64,000 nt of DNA from Algoriphagus lacus (GCF_003583985.1 NZ_QXML01000001.1:434001-498000), one strand, 5' to 3'. Counted from the stretch's first letter, positions 53,513 to 63,158 are shown. Notes: generated by a model not told the origin, from the letters alone. Made by a program: numbers and translations.

Positions 53513-53983
53513 TAGATTAACCAAACAATCAACCAAATTAACCCTTACGAGTATTTTCTTATCAAAGCCTGATTCTCTCTTGGAGTTTTAGGCTTTTTGT
53601 TTTTTTAAGATTTACCTGAATTCAATCAGGACCATTTTCTAGTCAGATTCCGATCTGTAGAGTAGTTGGTTTAGAATATTCAAATCGGGCAGTTTTCTTT
53701 TTGACATTAACTTATTTTGTTGCTGTTATCACCAAGTGGATTCAAAGCAGGAAAGACTTTGATGATAAATGCTGCGGTATTCTTTGAAGGAAAATGTTGG
53801 TTCGTTTTCGTATTTCCCAATATGCCAAAACCGACCCAAAATTGAAAAAGGCGGAATACGGGTTCTTTTGGCCATTTTTTAAAAAATGTCTGTACGCAAT
53901 CGTACACCAATCCACCAGCTTCGGACAAAATTTTAAAAAAAAGCAGGTTGCGGAAAGTTTAAAAATTTTTGAGGGAAGGCCAC

Positions 53984-54010
53984 AAAAAAAGGCTCCTAGC
54001 AGAGCCTTTT
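53984..54010 (-). terminator. Intrinsic terminator after phoH
   Basis: On the minus strand AAAAGGCTC and GAGCCTTTT pair over 9 bp around a 6-nt loop, followed by further T residues. It starts 24 nt after the phoH stop. Confidence 0.85.
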
Positions 54011-54034
54011 GATGGGTTTTAGGATTTGTGAAGC

Positions 54035-55381
54035 TTACAACAACTCATTTGCCAGATTGGCGAGTTCTGAACGCTCACCTTTTTCCAGCTTAATGTGCGC
54101 ATAGAGCGGATGATCTTTGACGCGATCAATCAAATAGGAGAGTCCGTTGGACTGTGAATCCAGATAAGGTGTATCGATCTGAAACACGTCACCGGTAAAG
54201 ATGATTTTGGTGTTTTCGCCTGCTCGGGAAATGATCGTTTTGATCTCGTGTGGAGTGAGATTTTGCGCCTCATCTACGATAAAGAAGATATTGGACAGCG
54301 ATCTACCCCGGATGTAGGCCAAAGGCTGGATGACCAGTTTTTCCTGATTGACCAGCTCGGTGATTTTCTGATATTCTTTGTCCGTCTCTTTGTATTGGTT
54401 TTGGATAAACTTCAGGTTGTCCCAGAGCGGCTCCATGTAGGGATTGAGCTTGGACTTGATATCTCCTGGAAGGTATCCGATGTCTTTGTTACTCAAAGGG
54501 ACAATCGGTCTTGCGAGGAAAATTTGTTTGTAATCCCTTCGTTGCTCCAAAGCTCCGGCTAGTGCCAAAAGTGTTTTTCCTGTACCTGCTACACCTTGAA
54601 TCGAAACCAGTTTGATTGCGGGATTCATGATGGCATGCAGCGCAAAGGTCTGCTCGGCATTTTTTGGTTTGATATTGTAGGCCAAGCGTTTGTCTACTCG
54701 TTCCAGCACATTTTCATCCGAATTGAAAAAGGTCAAAACCGAATTCTTTTCGTTTTTGAGGATGTAGTAGGCGTTGGACTTCCGTTTTCGGGTGCCCAAT
54801 ACAGCCTTTGCTTCAATGTACCCCTGATCATAAAGTTTGCTGATTGCGTCTGGATCCACCTCTTCCAAAACATACTTTCCGGTATTTTCAAGCTCAGTGA
54901 TGTTCTTGATTTTCCCCGTTTCGTAGTCTTCCGCGTGGATTTCCAAAGACTTTGCCTTCAGCCTGAGGTTGATGTCCTTGGATACGAGGATGACTTTCCG
55001 GTTTTTTTCATGCTCCTTGAGGTAAAGCGCCGCATTTAGGATTTTGTGGTCGTTTTTTTCCTCTCCGAAAATGATGTTTGCGTTCATCTTGTTCTCCGGA
55101 TTCATCAGCACCTTGAAAAATCCTTTGGTCTTTCCGTTTAGTGGGGTCCATTCATGAATCATGTGATCCTGAGACAGTTTGTCCAACAATCGGATGAACT
55201 CACGTGCCTCAAAATTCTTGGTATCATTGCCTTTTTTGAACTGATCCAGCTCTTCCAGTACAGTAATAGGAATCACCACATCGTGTTCGGCAAAATTCAT
55301 GATGGAGTTGTGTGCATAAAGGATCACGGAAGTGTCCAGCACAAAGATTTTCCGATCTTTATCGGACTTGGCTCTAGGCAT
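54035..55381 (-). CDS. PIN-PhoH fusion ATPase (PhoH2-like)
   Basis: 448 residues. N-terminal PIN nuclease domain (~10-150) with acidic residues FVLDTSVILYAH, a conserved Glu in VLEELDQFKKG and NDHKILNAAL, SKDINLRLKA. C-terminal PhoH ATPase (~235-445): Walker A VAGTGKTLLALA, then LARPIVPLSNKDIGYLPGD and Walker B NIFFIVDEAQNLTPHE, FTGDVFQID. PIN-PhoH proteins (PhoH2) act on RNA as helicase plus nuclease, and in mycobacteria they pair with an antitoxin. No antitoxin-like ORF was found upstream here. The gene is monocistronic, ending in a terminator. Confidence 0.94.
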   Translation of the reverse strand: MPRAKSDKDRKIFVLDTSVILYAHNSIMNFAEHDVVIPITVLEELDQFKKGNDTKNFEAREFIRLLDKLSQDHMIHEWTPLNGKTKGFFKVLMNPENKMNANIIFGEEKNDHKILNAALYLKEHEKNRKVILVSKDINLRLKAKSLEIHAEDYETGKIKNITELENTGKYVLEEVDPDAISKLYDQGYIEAKAVLGTRKRKSNAYYILKNEKNSVLTFFNSDENVLERVDKRLAYNIKPKNAEQTFALHAIMNPAIKLVSIQGVAGTGKTLLALAGALEQRRDYKQIFLARPIVPLSNKDIGYLPGDIKSKLNPYMEPLWDNLKFIQNQYKETDKEYQKITELVNQEKLVIQPLAYIRGRSLSNIFFIVDEAQNLTPHEIKTIISRAGENTKIIFTGDVFQIDTPYLDSQSNGLSYLIDRVKDHPLYAHIKLEKGERSELANLANELL

Positions 55382-55541
55382 GCGCAGGAAAATTGTAGTG
55401 GTTAGGTACTGATTTAAGTTAGAAAAATATCCCCATCAAAAGCTAGCAAGAGCCAAGAAATTATGGTTAAGAATTGTAAATCCCCGGGATGGTCTTGAGA
55501 ATCAAATTGATAAAAAAGTTAAAAGATTGAAAAGTGGGAAG

Positions 55542-55572
55542 GTTGCAAAGTTGACTGATCGAACTTTGCAAC
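55542..55572. repeat. Perfect inverted repeat in a GTTGCAAAGTT-type repeat region
   Basis: GTTGCAAAGTT and AACTTTGCAAC, 11-bp arms with a 9-nt loop, inside a longer imperfect hairpin rich in AAAGTT/AACTTT (about 55511-55582). It lies between the 3' end of the SNF2 gene and the upstream region of phoH. It could terminate the SNF2 transcript, but it lacks a T run and looks more like a dispersed repeat. Confidence 0.6.
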
Positions 55573-55597
55573 TTTTGAACTTTACCCCAGTTCAACC

Positions 55598-58534
55598 TTA
55601 GTCCAACAAGGCCCGGATGTCTTCATTATCCAGGCTCTTCATAAAGCTTTCCTCATTACTGATCAATTCACCGGCAAGGGCAAGCTTTCGATCCTGTAGG
55701 GCCATGATTTTTTCCTCTACCGATCCACGAGTGATGAATTTATAAATGATGACCTTGTTTTCCTGACCGATTCGGTGTGCCCGGTCGATTGCCTGTGCTT
55801 CTACGGCTGGATTCCACCAAGGATCAAGCAGGAACACGTATTCCGCCTTTGTAAGGTTGAGACCAACGCCACCAGCTTTGAGCGAGATGAGGAAAACCTT
55901 GACACTCGGGTTATTTTGGAATTTTTCCACTTGGGCTTGACGGTCCTTGGTGGCTCCGTCAAGGTAAGCATAAGGAATTCCCTCCCGGTCCAAAAATTCA
56001 CGAACGATGGATAGATGTCGGACAAATTGACTAAACACAAGCACCTTGTGATCTTCTGAAATTGTTTCCTGAAGCATGTATGTGATGTCCTCTAGTTTGC
56101 CGGATTCGTCTTTGTAATCTTCCCGGACTAATTTGGGATGGTTGGCTATTTGCCGGAGTTGGGTCAATCCGCGCAACAAAGTAAACTGCTGAGATCCTCG
56201 ACCTGTACTGGCAAGTTCCCCGATGATTTTTTCCCGGTAATAGCTTTTCACTTCCTCATATACTTTCTCCTGCGCAGGAGTCATGTCTGAGTACTTGATA
56301 TTGGTAAGTTTTTCGGGAAGATCTTTTGCTACCTGGGACTTCAGTCGACGGAGGATAAAGGGCTTGATCATCGCATGAAGCCGGCTTGCTTTATCCTTAT
56401 CGTTTTGTTTTTCAATAGGGAGCAGGTACTGCTTTTTAAACAGAGTTTGATTGCCCAAAAGGCCTGGATTCACAAAGTTCATCTGAGACCAAAGATCCAT
56501 CGTACCGTTTTCGACAGGCGTACCGGTCAGGATCAACCGGCGCTTGCTTTTTAGCTTATTGACTGCGAGGGCAATGTTGGAGGTTGGATTTTTGATGGCT
56601 TGCGACTCATCCAGGATGACATAGTTGAAATAGAAATCCTTCAAAATGTCGATATCCAATCGGACAATCCCATAGGAAGTCAAGACGATATCATATCCAC
56701 GGAATTTCCAGGGATCTTTCAGTCGTTGGGTTCCGGAGTAAACCAGAATTTTGAGTTCGGGGGTGAATTTTCTCGCTTCCAACTCCCAGTTGTAAATCAG
56801 GGAAGTAGGCATCACCAACAACGAGGTAAAACCGGGATTTTCCTCTTTTTCATGAGCCAAAAGAGCCAGCGTCTGGACAGTTTTTCCCAAACCCATGTCA
56901 TCTGCCAAACAGCCGCCAAACTGGTATTCATTCAAGAACCGAAGCCAATTGTAACCGGCCTGCTGATAGGGTCTCAGCGTACCTTCAAAGGATTGAGGCA
57001 AGACATAATCCTCGATTGCATCGAAATTTCGGAGACGCTCGAGTTTCAGGCTTAAGTTGAGGCGGATCAATTCCCCGTTCTGAAGCTCTCTGGCAAACGC
57101 CAAGTGATGCTTTCTCAGGACAAGTTCCTCGGAGGAACGCTCTTCGATGAAGTTGAACAGCTCTGAATAGTTGACGAACCAAGAAGCGGGAATTACCGCC
57201 ATTTCTCCGTTTGGAAGTTCAAATTCTGTTTTTCCCTGGATAATCAGCTTTCGGATTTTGGCAAAAGGAACTAGATAAACCCCAAACTTGATCAGTGCTT
57301 TGACATCAAACCAGTCAATATTTTCATTGACTTCGATGGTAATCTGAGCCCGGCCGATGTGGTACGTTTTTCCGTTCAGACTCCCTCGCTGGACTACTTT
57401 TATTTTGTTCTCGTCCAGATAGTCTTCCTGGTTCCCCAGCCATTCAAATGCTTTGGTTTTGGGTAAAGCAAACTTACCGTGGATGAAAACCATGCCTTTT
57501 TTCTTCAGGATGGTTTCAAATTTCTTTTCTACCTGAACGGTTCGGACCGTTTTGTAAAAGGTGTAATTCCCGTTGTTTTCTTCAAATCGACAGGAATTTC
57601 CACTGTTTTCTCCTTCAGCTGTAATAATTCCAAAGTCGAACTCGCCGTACTTGAACCGCAACTCGAACACGATGATGTCCTCGGTGATATTTTCCATTTC
57701 CTCACCGAATAAATCTTCACCCGATCCTCCTGGGAGCTCACTAAAGGCCAACAAGGCCTCTGGAGTTCCTTGTTCGGTGTGGATTTCAAATCCTTTTGCC
57801 TGAACTTCAAATTGGGTGATCAAACCGGTAATAAACTTTCGATAGTATTCCGGCTCAAACCGCCGCTCGATCATGATCTGATTTTTGTTCAGGAATGGCT
57901 GGAGTTTTTTGCCATCAATACCTTTTTCGAAGTGAAAAAGCTGCTCATCTACAATTAGCCATGCAGGTTCTTTGCAGATTAAGTATCCACCTTTATGCTG
58001 CCAGTTTAGCTTAGCTCCTCGGAATTTTACAGTTGGATAATATTGAGTATTGTACTCGCCCTTGTCAAAATGGAATATTACTGTAGCCCGTTCGGCATGC
58101 ACCTTAATTTCCTTCCAAGTTGGATTTCCATCAGAGCCCATTTCAAACAGCCGCTTTCCGATCAACAAGGGAAGGATTTTGGAACGCTTGATTTCGATAT
58201 TTTTAAAAAGTAGCTCTTGGATGGTTTTGTCCTCTGTTTTTGGATCAAAGACTTTTTGCAGAAAATCTTTGGGGCGGACATTTCCCTTTTTCATGTAAGG
58301 TTTGACAACCACTTCAGGCTGCATGGAATCCATCAGCTTGATCAATTCATAATCGGTTTTGTCCAGTCCGGAATCAAATTCATTCGCATTTGCGGAGCTG
58401 ATGTTTTGATAAGCAAGTGAAAGCCTGCCCTTTTCATCAAGTTGAATTACAAAAGATTCAAAAAGTAACCCCAAATATTCATGACTGAAGATGGAATATA
58501 CTAGTTGGAAAGGTTGATCGGAATTAACTATCAT
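55598..58534 (-). CDS. SNF2-family DEAD/DEAH-box helicase-like ATPase
   Basis: 978 residues. The N-terminal ~480 residues are of the bacterial SNF2-associated type. The SNF2 ATPase follows: motif I ADDMGLGKTVQTLAL (~545), II VILDESQAIKNP (DESQ in place of DEAH, usual in this branch), III LTGTPVENG, then helicase C with VFLISLKAGGVGLNLTKAEYVF and DRAHRIGQENKV (VI). Such proteins translocate on DNA and remodel nucleoprotein; RapA/HepA relatives act on RNA polymerase. The specific role is unknown. The ATG at 58534 lies within a 12-bp palindrome, ATAACTAGTTAT (58533-58544). Confidence 0.95.
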   Translation of the reverse strand: MIVNSDQPFQLVYSIFSHEYLGLLFESFVIQLDEKGRLSLAYQNISSANANEFDSGLDKTDYELIKLMDSMQPEVVVKPYMKKGNVRPKDFLQKVFDPKTEDKTIQELLFKNIEIKRSKILPLLIGKRLFEMGSDGNPTWKEIKVHAERATVIFHFDKGEYNTQYYPTVKFRGAKLNWQHKGGYLICKEPAWLIVDEQLFHFEKGIDGKKLQPFLNKNQIMIERRFEPEYYRKFITGLITQFEVQAKGFEIHTEQGTPEALLAFSELPGGSGEDLFGEEMENITEDIIVFELRFKYGEFDFGIITAEGENSGNSCRFEENNGNYTFYKTVRTVQVEKKFETILKKKGMVFIHGKFALPKTKAFEWLGNQEDYLDENKIKVVQRGSLNGKTYHIGRAQITIEVNENIDWFDVKALIKFGVYLVPFAKIRKLIIQGKTEFELPNGEMAVIPASWFVNYSELFNFIEERSSEELVLRKHHLAFARELQNGELIRLNLSLKLERLRNFDAIEDYVLPQSFEGTLRPYQQAGYNWLRFLNEYQFGGCLADDMGLGKTVQTLALLAHEKEENPGFTSLLVMPTSLIYNWELEARKFTPELKILVYSGTQRLKDPWKFRGYDIVLTSYGIVRLDIDILKDFYFNYVILDESQAIKNPTSNIALAVNKLKSKRRLILTGTPVENGTMDLWSQMNFVNPGLLGNQTLFKKQYLLPIEKQNDKDKASRLHAMIKPFILRRLKSQVAKDLPEKLTNIKYSDMTPAQEKVYEEVKSYYREKIIGELASTGRGSQQFTLLRGLTQLRQIANHPKLVREDYKDESGKLEDITYMLQETISEDHKVLVFSQFVRHLSIVREFLDREGIPYAYLDGATKDRQAQVEKFQNNPSVKVFLISLKAGGVGLNLTKAEYVFLLDPWWNPAVEAQAIDRAHRIGQENKVIIYKFITRGSVEEKIMALQDRKLALAGELISNEESFMKSLDNEDIRALLD

Positions 58535-58682
58535 AACTAGTTATATACATTATATAGGGAATGAAAATATTTCCAAACACTATATTAGATAAGATTTGAA
58601 GGGTTGAAACAGGATATATAAATTGAAAATTACTCAAAAAGGCTTTTCCTTTTTAAAAATGCCGGGGTTTTTTGGATAAAAA

Positions 58683-58719
58683 GAAAAAAAAAGGCCCGGT
58701 AATTAACAAACCGGGCCTT
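58683..58719 (-). terminator. Intrinsic terminator of the ileS-lspA operon
   Basis: On the minus strand AAGGCCCGGT and ACCGGGCCTT form a perfect 10-bp stem with a 9-nt loop, followed by a long T run. It lies 25 nt after the lspA stop. Confidence 0.93.
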
Positions 58720-58743
58720 GAATTAAAGGTTTTTTGCTGATTC

Positions 58744-59364
58744 TTAGGAAATGGTCTCAGCCCCCTCCTGATGAACTTCCTCTTTTTTCTCTGGGAAAAA
58801 ACGGTTTTGGAAAATCAAAATGATGGCCACTCCGATAAAAATTGAAGCATCTGCGATATTGAAAATCGGCCACAAAGCAGTGTAACTACCTCCCCATAGA
58901 GGAACCCACTCTGGAATATATCCTTCCCAAATGTCGAAGTAAAACATATCCACTACCTGACCATGAAACCAAGGTGTTGGTGCATTATAGGGAGCATTGT
59001 CCAGCCAAACTCCATAGAAAACTGAGTCAACCAAATTGCCAATAGCACCGCCCAATATCATTGAAATACATAAAATATAGACAGGGTGATTTTTCTTTTG
59101 AATAATGTAATGGAGGTAATATCCGATTCCAACCATCGCAACCAATCGGAAGGATGTCAGGATCATTTTTCCATACTCGGAACCAAGTTCCATTCCAAAA
59201 GCCATTCCTGGATTGGTTGTGTAATGGAGCTTAAACCAGTCTCCAAAAACAGGAATTTGACCAGGGGTACCGAAGTCCATTTCAAAATGAACCAGCATTT
59301 TTACTGCCTGATCCAAGACTATCACAAAAAGCGCTATTCCGAAATATTTAATATAGTTGTTCAT
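58744..59364 (-). CDS. lspA: Lipoprotein signal peptidase (signal peptidase II)
   Basis: 206 residues from the ATG at 59364 (MNNYIKYFGIALF). Four TM helices. The aspartyl protease motifs are visible: VLDQAVKMLV (~18), IGNLVDSVFYGVWLD with the first catalytic Asp, and FNIADASIFIG with the second. LspA cleaves prolipoprotein signal peptides in the inner membrane after lipidation. This fits the many lipoproteins in the window. It is longer than the E. coli enzyme (164) because of an extended loop typical of Bacteroidota. It follows ileS by 10 nt. Confidence 0.97.
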   Translation of the reverse strand: MNNYIKYFGIALFVIVLDQAVKMLVHFEMDFGTPGQIPVFGDWFKLHYTTNPGMAFGMELGSEYGKMILTSFRLVAMVGIGYYLHYIIQKKNHPVYILCISMILGGAIGNLVDSVFYGVWLDNAPYNAPTPWFHGQVVDMFYFDIWEGYIPEWVPLWGGSYTALWPIFNIADASIFIGVAIILIFQNRFFPEKKEEVHQEGAETIS

Positions 59365-59374
59365 CAATAAGGGC

Positions 59375-62300
59375 TTAGGCCTTTTCTACTTTTACTGCCA
59401 ATTCAAACTCATCCATGTCCAAAAGGGTCGCGGTTTCCAGTTGGTGGCTCAATGATAAACTCAAAGCCTGAGTTTCAGACTGAATGTACTCTCCAAAATT
59501 ACCAATAGAGGCATTGACCAAGTCGTTCTCATCATGGACGAAGATGTGGATCTTGTCCTGAACTTCAAGCCCCATATCCTTTCGAAGGTTTTGGATTCGG
59601 TTGACCAAATCTCTGGCTACCCCTTCCTGCTTTAACTCTTCGGTTAACGTTACGTCCAAGGCCACGGTTACTCCCTGATCGGAAGCCACCGACCAGCCGG
59701 GGATGTCCTGGGAGCTAATCAACACTTCTTCCAACAGCAATTCGATGGTTTCACCTTCGACTTGGACCCCGATTTTTCCGTCTCGCTCGATTTGAGCAAT
59801 TTCTGCCTGTCCCCAATTATTGATGGCTGCAACCACGAAGCGCATTTTTGGTCCCAACTTTTTACCCAAAAGAGGCAGATTGGGTTTCACATTTTTCACC
59901 AAAATGCCCGAAGCATCGTCTAGATATTCAATGGTCTTGATATTGACCTCGGTCTTGATCAAGTCTTCCACATGCTCGATCTGTGCCTTGGTTTTTGCAG
60001 AAAGCACAGGGATCAGGATGCGTTGAAGTGGCTGACGTACTTTTAGCTTTTCCTTCTTTCTCAGCGAGTGTACCAAAGAAGAAATATTTTGGGCCAAGTC
60101 CATGCTGGTTTCCAGATCGGTATCGATCAGCGAGGCATCAGCAGAAACCCAGTTTGTCAAATGGACGGAAGCTTCGCCGCTTTCATTCGCTTCGGTCATA
60201 TTTTTATACATCCAGTCTGAGTAGAAAGGAGCAAAGGAAGACATCAACTGAGTCAGGGTAAGCAGGCATTCATACATAGTTTCGTATGCGGCCTGCTTAT
60301 CCGTATTCATTTCTCCTCTCCAGAATCGTTTTCTGGCCAGACGAACATACCAGTTGGAAAGTTGATCTACGGTAAAGTTCATGATTGCCCGAGTTGCCTT
60401 GGTCGCATCGTAGTTGTCCATCGCTTCTTCGACCTCGGAGATCAATGATTGAAGCTTGGAGATGATCCACTGATCCAATTCGGCGCGATCACTGACAGCC
60501 ACCGTCTTGCTTTTGTCATAGACAAAGGCATCCAGATTGGCGTAAAGCGCAAAGAAATTGTACGTATTCTGAAGAGTACCAAAGAATCGTCGCTGGACTT
60601 CGGCTACTCCGTCCAGGTTAAACTTCAGGTTGTCCCAAGGATTGGCATTGCTGAGCATGTACCAACGCAAGGCATCCGGACCGTATTCTTTCAATGTCTT
60701 GAACGGGTCGACGGCATTGCCCAAACGCTTGGACATTTTGTTGCCGTTTTTGTCCAGCACAAGCCCGTTTGCGATGACGTTTTTGAACGACACACTGTCA
60801 AACAGCATCACCGCAATGGCATGCAGGGTAAAGAACCAGCCACGTGTTTGATCCACTCCTTCCGCAATGTAATCTGCCGGATAGTTGGCTTTAAAAATGT
60901 CTTGATTCTCAAATGGATAGTGCCACTGTGCATAAGGCATGGCTCCTGAGTCAAACCATACGTCGATTAGGTCTGGCTCACGGAACATTTTTTCTCCTTT
61001 ATCCGAAACTAAAATCACGTCGTCCACATATGGTCTGTGAAGGTCCAGTTCTTTTCCTTCGTAAGGAGATTTGGCCATAAAGCCAGCGGCTACTGATTTT
61101 CCGATCTCAGCATTCAGTTCTGCGATGGATCCGATGCATTTTTCTGCTGTTCCGTCGCTGGTTCTCCAGATCGGCAGCGGTGTCCCCCAGAATCGGGAAC
61201 GGCTGAGGTTCCAGTCCACGAGATTCTCCAGCCAGTTACCAAAACGCCCTGTGCCGGTCGCCTCAGGCTTCCAGTTGATGGTTTTGTTCAGCTCCACCAT
61301 TCGATCCTTGTAAGCCGTGGTTTTGATAAACCAGCTTTCCAGGGGATAGTAAAGTATGGGCTTGTCTGTTCTCCAGCAATGCGGGTAGGAGTGCTCGTAT
61401 TTTTCGACCTTGAAGGCCTTGTTTTCATTCTTGAGAATGATGGAAATGATCACGTCGGTATTTTTGTAGTCCGCCGCACTTTCGTCATCATTCGTGTAGT
61501 TTTTCACATAGAAATCATTCACCCCATATTCCTTGTGGGCAGTGATTCCATGCTCTTTCATTTTGGAGGCAAGGTATTCTCCGATTACAGGGAGGAACTT
61601 TCCCTGCTTATCCACCACAGGGATATCATTGCCAAGTTCGTCCTGAACAAATACTCCCGGCACATTATTTTGCACGAGTGTTCTAAAGTCATCTGCACCA
61701 AATGCCTTGGCCAAGTGTACGATTCCAGTACCGTCTTCGGTAGTCACATAGTCTCCTGCCACCACTGTAAAGGCGGGATAAGGCAGCGCTATCCCAGCGA
61801 TAGGGAAGAGTTGCTCGTATTCCCAGCCTACCATGGTTTTGCCTTTAAACTCTTCAATCACTTTGAAAGGGATGAGTTTATCACCCGCTTTATAATCCTC
61901 AAGTTTAAGATCTGAAGCTTTTGGATTGAGGTAAGCGCCCATTCTGGCTTTCGCCAAAATTACCGTTGCCGGCTCGTGGGTGTATGGATTGAAGGTTTTC
62001 ACCTTTACATAATCCAGATTTTCACCGATCGCCAGTGCCGAGTTGGAAGGCAAAGTCCATGGTGTAGTCGTCCAGGCGAGGATATAGGTGTTGTCCTGAC
62101 CTTTGAGTTTAAACTGCGCCGTTATGGAAGTGTCTTTTACATCCTTGTAAGTGCCTGGCTGATTTAGCTCGTGCGAGCTCAGGCCTGTACCCGCAGCGGG
62201 AGAGTAAGGCTGAATTGTATAACCTTTGTAAAGCAGGCCTTTGTCATAGAGTTTTTTCAGCAGGTGCCAAAGCGACTCAATATAATTGGAGTCAAAGGTG

Positions 62301-62749
62301 ATATAGGGATCATCCAGATCCACCCAATAGCCGATTTTCTCAGTCAGATCATCCCACTCATGCTTGAATCGCATGACTGTTTCCTTACATTTTTGATTGT
62401 ACTCGGCAACGGAAATTTTCTTACCGATGTCTTCCTTGGTAATGCCTAATTCCTTTTCCACCTGGAGTTCAACTGGAAGACCATGCGTATCCCAGCCACC
62501 TTTTCGCTTCACCTGAAATCCTCTCAGGGTCTTATATCGGCAGAAAATATCCTTTAGCGTCCGGGCCATCACGTGGTGAATGCCCGGTGTTCCGTTGGCT
62601 GAAGGAGGACCTTCAAAAAAGGTAAAAGTCTCTGCTCCCTCCCGGTTGGCGATAGACTTTTCGAAAATCTGATTCTCTTTCCAATACTGAAGGATTGATT
62701 CTCCGATATGCGGATAATCGACCTGCTTAAATTCCTGATACGTTTTCAC
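59375..62749 (-). CDS. ileS: Isoleucyl-tRNA synthetase
   Basis: About 1124 residues if started at the GTG at 62749 (reading M/V-KTYQEFKQVDYPHIGES). A TTG seven codons earlier is the alternative; no ATG is near. Class I synthetase signatures: a HIGH-like GIHHVMART within PSANGTPGIHHV (~55), KMSKR in NGNKMSKRLGN (~690), and the editing domain with TTPWTLPSN and GTGIVHLAKAFG. It charges tRNA-Ile. The ileS-lspA order is common in this phylum. Confidence 0.96.
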   Translation of the reverse strand: MKTYQEFKQVDYPHIGESILQYWKENQIFEKSIANREGAETFTFFEGPPSANGTPGIHHVMARTLKDIFCRYKTLRGFQVKRKGGWDTHGLPVELQVEKELGITKEDIGKKISVAEYNQKCKETVMRFKHEWDDLTEKIGYWVDLDDPYITFDSNYIESLWHLLKKLYDKGLLYKGYTIQPYSPAAGTGLSSHELNQPGTYKDVKDTSITAQFKLKGQDNTYILAWTTTPWTLPSNSALAIGENLDYVKVKTFNPYTHEPATVILAKARMGAYLNPKASDLKLEDYKAGDKLIPFKVIEEFKGKTMVGWEYEQLFPIAGIALPYPAFTVVAGDYVTTEDGTGIVHLAKAFGADDFRTLVQNNVPGVFVQDELGNDIPVVDKQGKFLPVIGEYLASKMKEHGITAHKEYGVNDFYVKNYTNDDESAADYKNTDVIISIILKNENKAFKVEKYEHSYPHCWRTDKPILYYPLESWFIKTTAYKDRMVELNKTINWKPEATGTGRFGNWLENLVDWNLSRSRFWGTPLPIWRTSDGTAEKCIGSIAELNAEIGKSVAAGFMAKSPYEGKELDLHRPYVDDVILVSDKGEKMFREPDLIDVWFDSGAMPYAQWHYPFENQDIFKANYPADYIAEGVDQTRGWFFTLHAIAVMLFDSVSFKNVIANGLVLDKNGNKMSKRLGNAVDPFKTLKEYGPDALRWYMLSNANPWDNLKFNLDGVAEVQRRFFGTLQNTYNFFALYANLDAFVYDKSKTVAVSDRAELDQWIISKLQSLISEVEEAMDNYDATKATRAIMNFTVDQLSNWYVRLARKRFWRGEMNTDKQAAYETMYECLLTLTQLMSSFAPFYSDWMYKNMTEANESGEASVHLTNWVSADASLIDTDLETSMDLAQNISSLVHSLRKKEKLKVRQPLQRILIPVLSAKTKAQIEHVEDLIKTEVNIKTIEYLDDASGILVKNVKPNLPLLGKKLGPKMRFVVAAINNWGQAEIAQIERDGKIGVQVEGETIELLLEEVLISSQDIPGWSVASDQGVTVALDVTLTEELKQEGVARDLVNRIQNLRKDMGLEVQDKIHIFVHDENDLVNASIGNFGEYIQSETQALSLSLSHQLETATLLDMDEFELAVKVEKA

Positions 62750-62821
62750 AATTTCCTTTCTAAAGGGCAAGTAGGTGAAGAATTGGGTTGGTTAATTGGC
62801 CATCCCGCTCAAAACAAGGCA

Positions 62822-62829
62822 CAAAGATA
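62822..62829 (-). promoter_or_regulatory. Candidate -7 box (TATCTTTG) for ileS
   Basis: On the minus strand TATCTTTG is an exact TAnnTTTG match about 72 nt before the chosen ileS start. No clear -33 TTG at 19-21 nt. Confidence 0.42.
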
Positions 62830-63071
62830 GAAGAAATGGGCTTTTGGGTGAGAATGAATTTTAAAATCAGTCGGAAAGGGATCAGTAATGTAAAATCTTT
62901 GGGTACTTTTCTCGGGAATGGAAAAATTGGTTTTAGGGTTGAATGCCATTCCTAGGTTCTAATTTGAATCCTTAAATTGTTAAAATGGCTTAGGTTGTCT
63001 TGAGCTGAAGTTTTTCTGGGGGAATTCGTGAACGTAACCACTTTTGAAATTTCATAAAATCCCTGATTTTC

Positions 63072-63083
63072 TGATAATTATCA
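63072..63083. promoter_or_regulatory. Palindrome TGATAATTATCA upstream of the Usp gene
   Basis: A perfect 12-bp palindrome centred about 81 nt before the Usp ATG. It fits the core TGAT-N4-ATCA of FNR/CRP-type sites, although the outer bases (C and T) deviate from TTGAT/ATCAA. AT-rich context makes chance occurrence possible. Confidence 0.35.
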
Positions 63084-63158
63084 TTGTTTGAGCCAATTTT
63101 TGACAACTCATTTCAAGTTCAAAAAGGGTAACTTCAGGTAACCAATTCACTCAAGGCT

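Larger units (their letters stand above)
53481..54034. other. 554-bp non-coding interval with several hairpins
   Basis: No credible gene. It contains the plus-strand terminator at 53491-53512, a further hairpin (AAAGCCT at 53564-53570 with AGGCTTT at 53590-53596, then a T-rich run) and the minus-strand terminator of phoH at 53984-54010. The stretch between the first two hairpins is low in structure and could be a small RNA or simply a 3' region. A 72-codon frame at 53794-54012 runs through the phoH terminator and is not considered real. Confidence 0.5.
62771..63158. other. 388-bp divergent intergenic region (ileS / Usp)
   Basis: No gene seen. It holds a -7-like box for ileS (62822-62829) and a palindrome upstream of the Usp gene (63072-63083). 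The remainder is AT-rich with no recognisable structure. Confidence 0.5.

Noticed and set aside
53794..54012. 72-codon plus-strand ORF in the LytTR-phoH gap
   Set aside because: It reads through the phoH terminator hairpin, has Lys/Phe-rich composition from AT-rich DNA and has no plausible promoter or domain.
54035..55381. Calling phoH a phosphate-starvation gene on name alone
   Set aside because: The N-terminal PIN domain places it with RNA-acting PhoH2-type proteins; nothing nearby concerns phosphate.
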